This document shows, piece after piece, positions 1-10,713 of a DNA stretch of 64,000 nt (positions within the stretch are counted from its first letter, which is position 1; every line of letters starts with the position of its first letter). Both the position numbers and the translations under genes were made by a program. The notes beneath the pieces were generated by a model. It was not told the origin of the DNA and made no database searches. It worked only from the letters and a program-made list of their open reading frames with translations. The stretch comes from Salinibaculum litoreum (GTDB lineage: Archaea; Halobacteriota; Halobacteria; Halobacteriales; Haloarculaceae), in assembly GCA_009789175.1 (NCBI GenBank), contig CP046866.1:3162001-3226000 (forward strand). The letters run 5' to 3'.

Positions 1-824
1 AGTTTCCCGCTCTCGGCGCGCAGCCGTGCGACCGTTGCACTCTTGCCTTCGAGGGAGACACCAAGCACGTCCACGTCGTGGCCGTGGTCGCCGTGGTCGG
101 CAACCGCGTCGCTGCTGGCATCGTGGAACGCTTCCACCTCGGCCAGCCGGTCCCGAAGATTCGCCGCCCGTTCGAAGTTTTCGGCTGCTGCGGCTTCCTC
201 CATCTCGCGGCGCATCGGGTCCGCGAGGATGCCCGTCTCGCCGCCGAAAAAGCGCTCGACTGCGCTCACGTCCTCGGCGTAGGCTTCCCGGTCGATTTCG
301 TCGGTACAGGGGGCAGTACAGAGGCCGACCTCGTAGTCCAGACAGGGTCGCTCGCGGTTGGCGTACTTGTGGTCAGAGCAGCCACGGAGCCCGTAGGTCT
401 CCCGCAGGGCTTTCACGACGGTCTCGACCTGTCTCTTGTCGGTGAAGGGGCCGAAGACGGTGGCTCGTTCCTCGGGGTCCCGCGTGATTCCGAGACGGGG
501 AAACTCGTGGTCGGTCAACTGCACGAGCGGGTAAGATTTGTCATCTTTCAGGCGGACGTTGTACCGGGGTCGGTGGCGCTTGATGAGGTTCGCTTCGAGC
601 AAGAGCGCCTGCGTCTCGGTGTCGGTGACGGCAACGTCGATTGTCTCGGCGCGGGCGACCATCTGGCGGATGCGTTCGCTGCGCGGGTCGACATACGAGC
701 GCACTCGGTCACGCAAGTCGACGGCTTTGCCGACATAGAGTACCCGGTCGTCACCCAAAAACTGGTAGACCCCGGGCTCTGTCGGGAGGTCCGCTGCCCT
801 GGCACGAACCGCGTCGCCGTCCAT
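1..824 (-). CDS. uvrC: UvrABC excinuclease subunit C, N-terminal part (runs off the window)
   Basis: This is the dual-incision nuclease of nucleotide excision repair, which cuts on both sides of a lesion after UvrA and UvrB recognise it. The reading frame starts at the ATG at 824 and is open to base 1, so about 274 N-terminal residues are visible. The GIY-YIG nuclease domain occupies roughly residues 14-95, with GVYQF near residue 18 and [13 protein letters not shown] following. Four cysteines spaced C-x11-C-x7-C-x3-C (after GLRG) match the ligands of the UvrC iron-sulfur cluster. A UVR motif ([12 protein letters not shown]) follows near residue 235. The C-terminal RNase H-like nuclease and HhH domains lie outside the window. 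UvrABC is of bacterial type but is standard in haloarchaea. Confidence 0.95.
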   Translation of the reverse strand, partial: MDGDAVRARAADLPTEPGVYQFLGDDRVLYVGKAVDLRDRVRSYVDPRSERIRQMVARAETIDVAVTDTETQALLLEANLIKRHRPRYNVRLKDDKSYPLVQLTDHEFPRLGITRDPEERATVFGPFTDKRQVETVVKALRETYGLRGCSDHKYANRERPCLDYEVGLCTAPCTDEIDREAYAEDVSAVERFFGGETGILADPMRREMEEAAAAENFERAANLRDRLAEVEAFHDASSDAVADHGDHGHDVDVLGVSLEGKSATVARLRAESGK

Positions 825-857
825 CGACGCCCGCTAGTCGCTCGGGCGCTATCAGCC

Positions 858-1484
858 TCACGCCTCGCTCACCGGGTCTGCCGCCGGGGTCCCCTCGGCG
901 TCTTGCCCGGGTGTCTCGGGGAGGACAGCACGCTCGATGCGTTCGCCGACTTCGGTGGCGTCTGCTGGACGCGGGAGATGGATGTCGTCGTCGCCGGCCA
1001 CCTCGACGACAAGCGTCGGGTCCCGAGTGAGCCAGTAGACGCCGAAGAAGACGACCGACATGAACACGGCCAGCGCACCGAACACCTGCATCAGGTAATC
1101 GAGCCGGGTCATGAAGTTCAAAAGCGACTGCATCGTGCCCATAATACCCCCCATGCCGACCCGTCGTACCGTCTCCGCGTTCAGGTTCACGTCGCCGATG
1201 ATGCTCCCGAAGTCGACGACGAACCCTGCGCCGACGAGAACGAGGCCGATGACGCCTGCCTTGACCCCGCGTGCGAGGAGGTCCATCTCCGAGTTCGCCC
1301 CTGTCGAGACGGTTTCGACGTTCGGGCGCTGTGCCTGCTGGAGAGTCGGGCCGTCGCTCTCGCCGTCGAACGCCAGCACGCGGTGGGTGGTGACGACGAC
1401 GCTTGCCTCCCCGAAGTCGACGGTCTCCTCGACAGTCTCACCGTCGTACAGCAGGTCGTCGACCCGCCGCCGCCACCGTGTCAT
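858..1484 (-). CDS. Membrane protein with an N-terminal PH-like segment, unknown function
   Basis: I do not recognise a named function. The 208-residue protein starts at the ATG at 1484 (MTRWRRRVDDLLYDGE). Residues 10-45 (YDGETVEETVDFGEASVVVTT, then HRVLAFDG) read like the start of a bacterial-PH-type fold. Two hydrophobic segments follow, GVIGLVLVGAGFVVDFG near residue 78 and a stronger one (VFGALAVFMSVVFFGVYWL) near residue 140. An acidic cytoplasmic tail of about 50 residues (VEVAGDDDIHLPRPADATEVGERIERAV) closes the protein. An upstream in-frame extension exists, but it is basic and proline-rich and unlike haloarchaeal coding sequence, so the internal ATG was chosen. It stops 34 nt before uvrC on the same strand and may be co-transcribed with it. 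Confidence 0.75.
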   Translation of the reverse strand: MTRWRRRVDDLLYDGETVEETVDFGEASVVVTTHRVLAFDGESDGPTLQQAQRPNVETVSTGANSEMDLLARGVKAGVIGLVLVGAGFVVDFGSIIGDVNLNAETVRRVGMGGIMGTMQSLLNFMTRLDYLMQVFGALAVFMSVVFFGVYWLTRDPTLVVEVAGDDDIHLPRPADATEVGERIERAVLPETPGQDAEGTPAADPVSEA

Positions 1485-1592
1485 AGCCCGGGCTACGTCG
1501 CGGTCGTATTTGAAATCACGGGCCGCGTGCCCTGTCTGTACGCGCCTGTTTGCACTCGGTGGATACAACACCCACAGGCGCGAAGCGTAGGT

Positions 1593-1850
1593 ATGACCGA
1601 GGTTCGCGTCTGGCTGGTCGACCGCACGTACAACGACAAAGGCATGGTCGAACTCGTCTACGCCACTCCCGACGGCGAGCGCTATCACCACCGACAGCTC
1701 TCCGAGCCGATGCTCGTCCAGAAGTCGGTGACGGCCGCCGAGGACGTCGCCGAGGACCGTCTCGAACCGACCGCCGAAGAGGACCGCGAGTACTACGGGA
1801 GCGAGGCCACACGGATGTCCGAGGAACACGACCCCGACGAAGAGGTCTGA
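1593..1850 (+). CDS. Small conserved acidic protein, unknown function
   Basis: The 85-residue acidic protein starts MTEVRVWLVDRTYNDKGMVE at the ATG at 1593. There is no signal peptide, membrane segment or cysteine motif. The first 45 residues look like a small beta-rich fold (WLVDRTYNDKGMVELVYATPDG), followed by a helical acidic tail (VTAAEDVAEDRLEP) ending in PDEEV. Composition and codon use match neighbouring genuine genes, whereas the long upstream extension of the same frame does not. It is divergent from the membrane protein gene at 858-1484 and convergent with ligA. The family appears to be haloarchaea-specific, and no function can be assigned. Confidence 0.75.
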   Translation: MTEVRVWLVDRTYNDKGMVELVYATPDGERYHHRQLSEPMLVQKSVTAAEDVAEDRLEPTAEEDREYYGSEATRMSEEHDPDEEV

Positions 1851-1890
1851 ACGCGCTCTCTGTCGTCTGGCCCGGGCGTCAGGACTGTAC

Positions 1891-4374
<2,484 letters not shown>

Positions 4375-4378
<4 letters not shown>

Positions 4379-4776
4379 GCCGGCTCACCCTCCGCAGTCC
4401 TGCTGGCGACTTGCAGTGCGACCCCGCGGCCGACGACGACGGCGAGAAGTCCGACCGCGTAGCTGGCGAGGATATATGCCAGCCCGACCAACGGCGTCGC
4501 AAGTACCGTTTCGAGGGCGAACGTGCTGTAGGTCGTATACGACGAGAGAAAGCCGGTGCCAAACAGCAGCCGTGACCGCCCGGCGAGCAGGCCGGCGTAT
4601 CGCTGCTCGTAGACGAGAAAGCCGAGCAGGAAACAGCCGGTGACGTTGGCGAGGAACGTCCCGCCGAGTCCCGTCACCCCGAGTCCGACCAGATACCGCG
4701 CGTTCGCGCCCAGCGCGCCGCCCGCTGCTATCAGCGCCAGCGACTCGACTGTGACCAGTGGATGCTGCCGTCCCAT
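4375..4776 (-). CDS. crcB: Fluoride channel CrcB/Fluc, first subunit
   Basis: This is the promoter-proximal member of the crcB pair, with 133 residues and four predicted membrane helices. The N-terminal helix carries GGALGANARYLVG with the conserved Asn-x-Arg-Tyr pattern. The channel signature reads GTGFLSSYTTYSTFALET. It shares only family-level similarity with its partner at 4028-4378, as expected for a heterodimer rather than a recent duplicate. The start is the ATG at 4776. I looked for a fluoride riboswitch in the roughly 200-nt leader and could not recognise its conserved core, so control of the pair is unknown. Confidence 0.93.
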
Positions 4777-4956
4777 GTGAGGTATCGATTCCTGTCTCGG
4801 TTCTCATCCTCGGGAACTAAAAGGGCTGGCACAGCACCGCGTGTGGTGATGTCCTCGGGGACTGCGTGGCAGCTGTCCGTCGATTCGCTTCACAGGCCGC
4901 TCGTCGAGAGAGACACACTCGACATCCAGTGAGAGGTTCCCCAGGTCCAGTCAATT

Positions 4957-4964
4957 GATTTTAG
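4957..4964 (+). promoter_or_regulatory. TATA-like box before mgtE
   Basis: GATTTTAG lies 25-32 nt upstream of the mgtE ATG in a locally AT-rich stretch. This is the spacing expected of a haloarchaeal promoter giving a leaderless or nearly leaderless mRNA. It is positional inference only. Confidence 0.45.
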
Positions 4965-4988
4965 TGGCCCTCGGGTCCCAACAGCGGT

Positions 4989-6248
4989 ATGGCAATCGAA
5001 CAGCCGGAACTCCAGCAGGAGATAGCGACGGCGGCCGAGCCGGCGGCCGTCTTCGCGGACCTCTCGCGAGTGCGCCAGCGGGAGGTGTTCTTCCAGTTGC
5101 CCGAAACTGTGCGGGCAACGCTGGTCGCCGAGATGAGCGACGAGCAGTTGCGCGGGTTCGTCCGCCGACTCGACCCCGACGAGGGCACGGACGTGCTGGG
5201 TTACGCCGACGAGGGCCGCCGCGAGGTAGTCCTGCAGCGCCTCGATGCGGACCGCCGGGAGCGCATCGAGTTCCTGCTTTCCTTCAGCCCCGAGAGCGCG
5301 GCGGGGATGATGCACCTCGATTACGTGACCGTCGACAGGAGCGACGGCTTCGATGCCGTCGCCGAGCGAGTGCGTCGCCACGAGGAGCGCACCGGCCGGT
5401 TTCCGGTGGTCTTCGTCGAGGCCGAGGACGGACGCCTGCTCGGGGAACTGCCGGGGCACACGCTCGCGCTGTCCGACCGGGTGTCGGGTGCCATCGACGA
5501 GTACGTCCGCGAGGTGCCCGTTGTCCGGTACGACCGCCCGGACAACGAGGTGATGGACGTGTTCCGTGCCAACCCCCAGAGCAAGGTCGCAGTGCTTGAC
5601 GAGGACGACGAGTTGCTGGGCGTCATCTACGCTGACGACATCCTCCGGACAATCGAGACGGAAGCCGGCGAGACGCTGTACGAGTTCACTGGCGTCGGTG
5701 AGGAAGAGAGCGTGCTGGACGGGCCGATGGTGAAGATACGCAGCCGCTACAAGTGGCTCATCATCAACCTCGGGACGGCCTTTCTCGCGGCCGCAGTCGT
5801 CGGCGTCTTCGAGGAAACTATCGCGGCCATCGCGGTGCTTGCGGCGTACATGCCCGTCGTCGCGGGGATGGGCGGCAACGCCGGGACGCAGGCGATGGCT
5901 GTCACGGTGCGGGGCATCTCACTCGGGCAGGTGTCGCTGTCGACTGGGAGTCGTGCCATCTTCAACGAGGCTATCGCCGGGGCCGCAAACGGCGCGATTA
6001 CGGGCGTGATGGTCGCCGTCATCGCCACTGTCTTCGCCCCCGAATACGGGGTCGCGCTGGGGTTGGTCATCGGCGTCGCGATGGTCGCCAACCTCATCAT
6101 CGCCGGCTTCTTCGGCGCGCTCATCCCGCTGGTGCTGGACAAGATGGGCTACGACCCGGCGACATCCGCGACCATCTTCATCACCACCGCCACCGACGTA
6201 CTCGGGTTTTTCATCTTCCTCGGGCTGGCACAGGCCGTCTTGCTCTAG
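4989..6248 (+). CDS. mgtE: MgtE-family magnesium transporter
   Basis: This is a divalent-cation channel or transporter. The 419-residue protein has the MgtE N domain of short helical repeats at about residues 10-120 (VFADLSRVRQREVFFQLPE). Two CBS modules follow at about 125-245 (MMHLDYVTVDRS; VAVLDEDDELLGVIYADD), which in this family sense intracellular Mg2+ and gate the pore. Residues 255-419 form the five-helix membrane domain, with the conserved Gly/Asn stretch GMGGNAGTQAMAVTVRG lining the pore. It starts at the ATG at 4989. It is convergent with the MFS gene on the other strand and overlaps its end by 4 nt. Confidence 0.95.
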   Translation: MAIEQPELQQEIATAAEPAAVFADLSRVRQREVFFQLPETVRATLVAEMSDEQLRGFVRRLDPDEGTDVLGYADEGRREVVLQRLDADRRERIEFLLSFSPESAAGMMHLDYVTVDRSDGFDAVAERVRRHEERTGRFPVVFVEAEDGRLLGELPGHTLALSDRVSGAIDEYVREVPVVRYDRPDNEVMDVFRANPQSKVAVLDEDDELLGVIYADDILRTIETEAGETLYEFTGVGEEESVLDGPMVKIRSRYKWLIINLGTAFLAAAVVGVFEETIAAIAVLAAYMPVVAGMGGNAGTQAMAVTVRGISLGQVSLSTGSRAIFNEAIAGAANGAITGVMVAVIATVFAPEYGVALGLVIGVAMVANLIIAGFFGALIPLVLDKMGYDPATSATIFITTATDVLGFFIFLGLAQAVLL

Positions 6249-7468
6249 ATACCTGGCGTCTTTTCCTCGCCCGTGTCCGGTGTGTCCAGTCGCAACAACA
6301 GCGGTAGCGCCGCGACTGCGATACCGACTTCCGCCAGCCCGACGGCCAGAAAGGCGGTTCCGAACCCGGCCGTCGCCGCAAGCGTCGCGCCGCCGACGAT
6401 ACCCGAAAGAAAGCCCAGGCTACCGAAGACGTTGAACCCGCCCATGGCAGCACCCCGCTGTGTCTCGCTTGCGATGTCGGTCACCAGCGCCATCGTTGCC
6501 GGTGCCACCAGCGCGCCGGTGATGCCGACCAGCACCATCGCCGCGCCAGTTAGCGGGACCGACCCCGCGAAGAACACCCCGATGACGACCGCGCCGTAGG
6601 CTATCGAGCCCAGCGCGACCGGCCCTACCCGGCCGATGCGGTCCGACAGTCTCCCGAAGGGATACTGCAGGAGTGCGAACGGGCCGAAAAACAGCCCCAG
6701 CATGATGCCCGTTGCGGCGGCGTCGAGGCCGAGCTCCGTCTGGAAATAGACCGTGCCGACGAGGGCGAAAAAGCCGGCAGTCATGCGGTCGATAAAGCCA
6801 AAGGCGTAAGGAATGCCAAGCGTCGGCCGCTCCCGAAGCGAGGAGATAGCAGCGAGCGCCCCGCCGCGGCCCGTTTCGGGTGTCCGGTCGGTCACGAGGA
6901 CCGCGAGGCCGGCGGCACAGACGAGGAGAGTCCCTGCCCCGACGAGGGGGACGAAGGGTCCGCGGGCGTACAACTGGCCGCCGATGGGCGCACCGAGTGC
7001 GGTTCCGAGGCCGATGGCGATGCCGGCAGCCCCCATGTTCTGCCCGTGGCCGCCGGGGAGGTCCATCAGCGTCGTGATGGCAAGCGAAAACGCGCCGATG
7101 GTGGCTGCTCCCTGGAGGAACCGGACCGCGAGGACGGCCTCGTACGGAAAGGCGACGAGTGTCGGGGCCAGAGCCAACACGAGATAGCCGGCGGCACCGA
7201 GGACCGCCCCGGCAGCGACCAGCGGCGTCCGTCGCCCGATGGCGTCGCTGGCCGCGCCCCAGACGCTTGCAAAGAGGACGAATCCGAGGAACTCGGCGGT
7301 CAGAAACCACTTGCCCGCATCCAGCACGGCGTCGGCGTCGCCACCCCATGCCGTGGGCGTCCCGCCGAGTGCATCGACCAGCGCGGGGATGCCCGGATAG
7401 AGCAACACCTGTGCGAACAGGACGGCAAAGACGACACCTGCCAGCAGGACCCGGTCGCGCCGTGTCAC
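6245..7468 (-). CDS. MFS transporter, 12-helix exporter type
   Basis: This is a major facilitator superfamily permease of about 407 residues and 12 hydrophobic helices. The helix 2-3 loop carries the MFS motif in the form GAASDAIGRRTPLV, and the second half repeats it as FGRLSDRIGRVGPVALG. This pattern is typical of drug or metabolite exporters, but the substrate cannot be read from sequence. The start is uncertain. The frame is open back to 7585, but that segment is basic and atypical. I place the start at the GTG at 7468 (V-TRRDRVLLAGVVFAV), which puts the first membrane helix immediately after a short positive N-terminus. Confidence 0.85.
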   Translation of the reverse strand: MTRRDRVLLAGVVFAVLFAQVLLYPGIPALVDALGGTPTAWGGDADAVLDAGKWFLTAEFLGFVLFASVWGAASDAIGRRTPLVAAGAVLGAAGYLVLALAPTLVAFPYEAVLAVRFLQGAATIGAFSLAITTLMDLPGGHGQNMGAAGIAIGLGTALGAPIGGQLYARGPFVPLVGAGTLLVCAAGLAVLVTDRTPETGRGGALAAISSLRERPTLGIPYAFGFIDRMTAGFFALVGTVYFQTELGLDAAATGIMLGLFFGPFALLQYPFGRLSDRIGRVGPVALGSIAYGAVVIGVFFAGSVPLTGAAMVLVGITGALVAPATMALVTDIASETQRGAAMGGFNVFGSLGFLSGIVGGATLAATAGFGTAFLAVGLAEVGIAVAALPLLLRLDTPDTGEEKTPGI

Positions 7469-7606
7469 ACACGACCCTACGGGATGCGGTCGGAAGCGAC
7501 TATCGGTACTCCTCGCGGTCTCTTCACGCTCCGCAGGTGTCACACCACGGCGTTGCTCCCGACATCCCGGAGACGCCAGGAACACGCCGGAACGGACAAA
7601 CGAAAG

Positions 7607-7627
7607 ACAGCCAACAGTATCAGTCGA
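7607..7627 (-). repeat. Half-site resembling the right end of the 63.6-kb inverted-repeat element
   Basis: This 21-nt stretch matches 63714-63734 at 20 of 21 positions, including the 13-nt terminal repeat there (CAGCCAACAGTAT here against CAGCCGACAGTAT) and the following CAGTCGA. As at 63.7 kb, it overlaps the TGA of a minus-strand gene. I find no matching left end, so it is either a decayed element or a shared 3'-end signal. See the findings. Confidence 0.4.
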
Positions 7628-7823
7628 CGTAGCCGAGGTTTCGAAGTCGCTCCTGTAGCTCCGTGTCTTCGTCGGCTACCTCGTCCAAGTCCGTCAGGTC
7701 CGCACGGTGGACATCGAGCAACTGCAACGCTGTTCGCAGTTTGTAGTGGACATCTGCATCGTCGGTTTCTTCGAGCAGCGATTCCAGCAGTGTCTCGATA
7801 GTATCGAGGGTTCTGTCGCTCAC
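7620..7823 (-). CDS. Small acidic helical protein, unknown function
   Basis: The 67-residue protein starts at the ATG at 7823 (MSDRTLDTIETLLESLLEET). It is almost entirely amphipathic helix and strongly acidic. It has no cysteines, no membrane segment and no signal peptide. The ending LQERLRNLGYVD is compact and hydrophobic. It resembles other small haloarchaeal helical proteins, but I do not recognise a family. Its stop codon overlaps the inverted-repeat-like half-site described separately. A 14-bp perfect palindrome lies 24-37 nt upstream of its start, so it may be individually regulated. Confidence 0.7.
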   Translation of the reverse strand: MSDRTLDTIETLLESLLEETDDADVHYKLRTALQLLDVHRADLTDLDEVADEDTELQERLRNLGYVD

Positions 7824-7846
7824 ATCAACTGGATTGGCAGTATTGT

Positions 7847-7860
7847 AGAAAACGTTTTCT
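7847..7860. promoter_or_regulatory. Perfect 14-bp palindrome upstream of the 67-aa gene
   Basis: AGAAAACGTTTTCT is a perfect palindrome 24-37 nt upstream of the ATG at 7823, which is where the TATA/BRE of a leaderless haloarchaeal promoter would be. A dimeric regulator bound here would block or recruit the basal machinery. The function is inferred from position and symmetry. Confidence 0.4.
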
Positions 7861-8079
7861 TCTTGCGGCGAATGGGGAATAACTGATTCAAATAGTCGAT
7901 ACTAGATACACATAACTACATATTTGGTGGTGGAAATCGACCAAATGTTGTATTAGTTCACTTCGGTTAAACTCGTTACGTGTTCATTCCGGGGCGTGTC
8001 GGGACGGTCCCCGTGGTGGCCGCTGTCGCTGCCGGTGGAAGCCTCGTGGTTTTTTGTCGGTTGCACCCGGCCATAGCGT

Positions 8080-9069
8080 ATGGACCACCAGACGGCTGGG
8101 GAAGTCAGTAACCGCATCCTCGATGCCATCGGTGAGGCTGTCATCGCCGACAGGGACTTTCTGTCGACGATTCTCACAGGTGTCCTCGCGCGCGGACACG
8201 TCCTGCTGGAGGACGTTCCCGGGACGGGGAAGACGCTGACGGCCCGCTCGTTTGCGAGTGCGCTGGATCTGCGCTTCCAGCGCATCCAGTTCACGCCCGA
8301 CCTGCTGCCCTCCGATATCACGGGGTCGAACATCTACAACGAGGCCACCGGCGAGTTCGAGTTCTCGCGGGGCCCCATCTTCGCAAACGTCGTCCTCGCG
8401 GACGAAATCAACCGTGCACCGCCGAAGACTCAGGCCGCCCTGCTGGAAGCGATGGGCGAAAAACAGGTCACCGTCGACGGGACCACTCACGAACTGCCCG
8501 AGCCCTTCTTCGTCATCGCTACGCAAAACCCCGTCGAGCAGGAGGGTACCTTCGGGCTGCCCGAGGCCCAGCGGGACCGCTTCATCGTCAAGACCTCGAT
8601 GGGCTATCCCGACAGGGCCGGCGAGCGGGAACTCATCGACCGCCGGGCCGGCCGTACCGCACAGGCACCCAGTATCGACCCCATCATCGACGGCGAGCAA
8701 GTGCCGCCCCTCCAGCGAGTCGCCGAAGAGGTTTCCGTCGACGAGCGCCTGCGCGACTACGTCGTCGACCTCGGACGGGCCACCCGCGAGGACCACCGCG
8801 TCGAAGTCGGCGTCTCCCCGCGTGGCATCCAGCGACTGTTCGAGGCCAGCCGCGCCGTCGCCGTCGTCCGCGGCCGGGACTACGTCGTCCCAGACGACGT
8901 GAAGTGGATTGTCGAACCGGTCTTCACACACCGGCTCGTCCTGACGGCCGACGCAGGGGTGCGCGGTATCGACCGCTCGGCGGTCATCGCGGACGTGCTG
9001 GACAGCATTGAGGTACCCGCTGTCGGCGGCGAGGGACCACCGCCCTCGTCGGACGGCCGGAACCGATAA
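8080..9069 (+). CDS. MoxR-family AAA+ ATPase
   Basis: This is an AAA+ ATPase of the MoxR/RavA branch, thought to act as a chaperone that remodels or activates partner proteins, often of DUF58 and von Willebrand type. It has 329 residues. Walker A is LLEDVPGTGKT (Lys51). Walker B with the MoxR extension is VVLADEINRAPPKTQAALLEAM. Sensor 1 (FVIATQNPVEQEGTFGLPEAQ) and the C-terminal lid (VSPRGIQRL) are also present. It is convergent with the operon containing the DUF58 and transglutaminase genes, with only 30 nt between the stop codons. MoxR, DUF58 and transglutaminase genes recur together in bacteria and archaea, so the five genes are very likely one functional unit. Confidence 0.93.
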   Translation: MDHQTAGEVSNRILDAIGEAVIADRDFLSTILTGVLARGHVLLEDVPGTGKTLTARSFASALDLRFQRIQFTPDLLPSDITGSNIYNEATGEFEFSRGPIFANVVLADEINRAPPKTQAALLEAMGEKQVTVDGTTHELPEPFFVIATQNPVEQEGTFGLPEAQRDRFIVKTSMGYPDRAGERELIDRRAGRTAQAPSIDPIIDGEQVPPLQRVAEEVSVDERLRDYVVDLGRATREDHRVEVGVSPRGIQRLFEASRAVAVVRGRDYVVPDDVKWIVEPVFTHRLVLTADAGVRGIDRSAVIADVLDSIEVPAVGGEGPPPSSDGRNR

Positions 9070-9099
9070 CTTCGGCCACGTTCTCCTCGAGCGTCCCGA

Positions 9100-10713
9100 C
9101 TATCGGAGGGCCGCGACCAGTAACACGATGCCCGCAAGCACTCCCGCGAGTGCGACCACCGCCGCGGGGGAGTCCTGGACGATATCCGCCGAGAGCAGGC
9201 GCTGGATGGCGTAGGCGCTGCCGGCCCCGACCAGTCCGACCGCGAGCGTCCCGCCGGCATGGACCAGTTCCGTGTCACGCGTCGGGGCGTGGCGGCCGAT
9301 TTCCTTGCCCAGCGTCGTCCCGTACCGGCCCATGTCCCAGACGAACAGCCCGCCGACGAGTGCAGTGAAGAGGACCCACGGCGCGGAGACGATGGTGCCG
9401 GCGAAGGCGGCAGCGACAATCAGGCCGCCACTGGCCAGGGAATAGCCCGCCGTCTCGTCCGAGAGATAGCCAGCGAAGACGGCAAACCGGAGCACCAACA
9501 GCATCGTCGCCGCCACAGCGACCAGGAGCGCACCGAACAGAAGCGCGAGCGTCGGCGGGCCGAAAAAGTACAGCAGTTCCCGTGCGTGCCCGAAGAAGAT
9601 ACTGCTGGCCGGACTCGGCAGGGCGCGTCCGATGTTTCGGACGCTGTTTTCGAGCAGTGGGCCACCGATGGTGAGGCTGGTGGCGGCGAGCAGAATACCG
9701 GCTCCGAACGGGCCGACCCGCTGGAGCACGGAGTCGGCCGAGTTCGCTGCCAGCCGCTGTAACAACGACACGACGCCCACGATACCCAGACAGAGGACGC
9801 TTACCGCCACCGCGGAGAACCGGACCAGCGGTATCGTCGAGAGGTCGACCAGTAACTGGTACGTCTCGTAACTGACCGCACGGCGAAACTCCGTCGGCGG
9901 GAACAACAACTCCGCGGACAGCGCAATCAGGGCGGCCACGCCCGTCAGCAGCGCCGCCCGGCCGAGTATATCCAGCAGCTGGGAGACCCGGTGTTGCTCG
10001 GTTTCGCCCGTACCACTGTCCGCGAGCAGTTCGGCCACAGGGAGTGCGTCCACCACTGCCCGCACCGCCGCCAGCATGATGGCGACAAGCGCGAGTGAAC
10101 TCATCAGGTGGGTCTGTCCGGTCCCTGGGGCGAACAGCCAGCCCAGGGTGTCCCCAACGATGGCGGTGTCGAGACTGGTGGTGTTTTTGGTCAGAAACGC
10201 GCCGGTTGCCAGCAACGCGCCGATAGTGGCTGGCACCAGTGCGGTCTGTATCGTCAGCCAGTAGTGGTCTGCGAGTCGCTGGCCGTCGATGACGTTTCGG
10301 ACGCCGAGTGTGAGTCCTAACACCGCAAGCACACAGCCGACGACGACCCCCACGTGGGTCACGAGCGTCAGCGACAGCAACGAGATGGTCGTCGGACCGC
10401 GGACTGGGAGGAACATGTCGACGGCGGCCAGAACTGTCCCGATGAGTGCGGCAAAGAGCCCGAGTGTGACCGGGAGCGTCAACAGCCCTGCACCGGCGCG
10501 GGCGAGCACGCCCCAGCGGTCCCGGCCGACCAGCCAGAGGCTCGCAGCCAGACAGAGCGCGCCGACACTGCCCGCAATCACCGGCCCGACCACGAGTGGA
10601 ATTTGCCAGCAGAGCAATCCGATGACGCCCAGCCCGACCACCACGGACAGCACGGTACTCGTCCGTGTCGGCAGTCGCGTGCCGTGGTCGGCGGTGTCAA
10701 GTTCCGTACTCAT
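9100..10713 (-). CDS. Polytopic membrane protein of the MoxR-DUF58 cluster
   Basis: The 537-residue protein has roughly 13-14 hydrophobic segments and few charged loops. The first helix is VVVGLGVIGLLCWQIPLVVG and the last is VVALAGVLAGIVLLVAAL. It starts at the ATG at 10713, which overlaps the TGA of the DUF58 gene by 4 nt, so it is the last gene of a translationally coupled operon. Similar proteins occur at the end of DUF58 operons in other haloarchaea as uncharacterised families, and I cannot name a biochemical activity. A transport or scaffold role for the envelope complex is inference from context. A long upstream in-frame extension is discarded because it would overlap the DUF58 gene deeply. 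Confidence 0.85.
   Translation of the reverse strand: MSTELDTADHGTRLPTRTSTVLSVVVGLGVIGLLCWQIPLVVGPVIAGSVGALCLAASLWLVGRDRWGVLARAGAGLLTLPVTLGLFAALIGTVLAAVDMFLPVRGPTTISLLSLTLVTHVGVVVGCVLAVLGLTLGVRNVIDGQRLADHYWLTIQTALVPATIGALLATGAFLTKNTTSLDTAIVGDTLGWLFAPGTGQTHLMSSLALVAIMLAAVRAVVDALPVAELLADSGTGETEQHRVSQLLDILGRAALLTGVAALIALSAELLFPPTEFRRAVSYETYQLLVDLSTIPLVRFSAVAVSVLCLGIVGVVSLLQRLAANSADSVLQRVGPFGAGILLAATSLTIGGPLLENSVRNIGRALPSPASSIFFGHARELLYFFGPPTLALLFGALLVAVAATMLLVLRFAVFAGYLSDETAGYSLASGGLIVAAAFAGTIVSAPWVLFTALVGGLFVWDMGRYGTTLGKEIGRHAPTRDTELVHAGGTLAVGLVGAGSAYAIQRLLSADIVQDSPAAVVALAGVLAGIVLLVAALR

Noticed and set aside
4777..4880. Possible fluoride riboswitch ahead of the crcB pair
   Set aside because: The leader holds no recognisable copy of the conserved fluoride-aptamer core. 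The short similarity in GATGAGAACCG is not enough.
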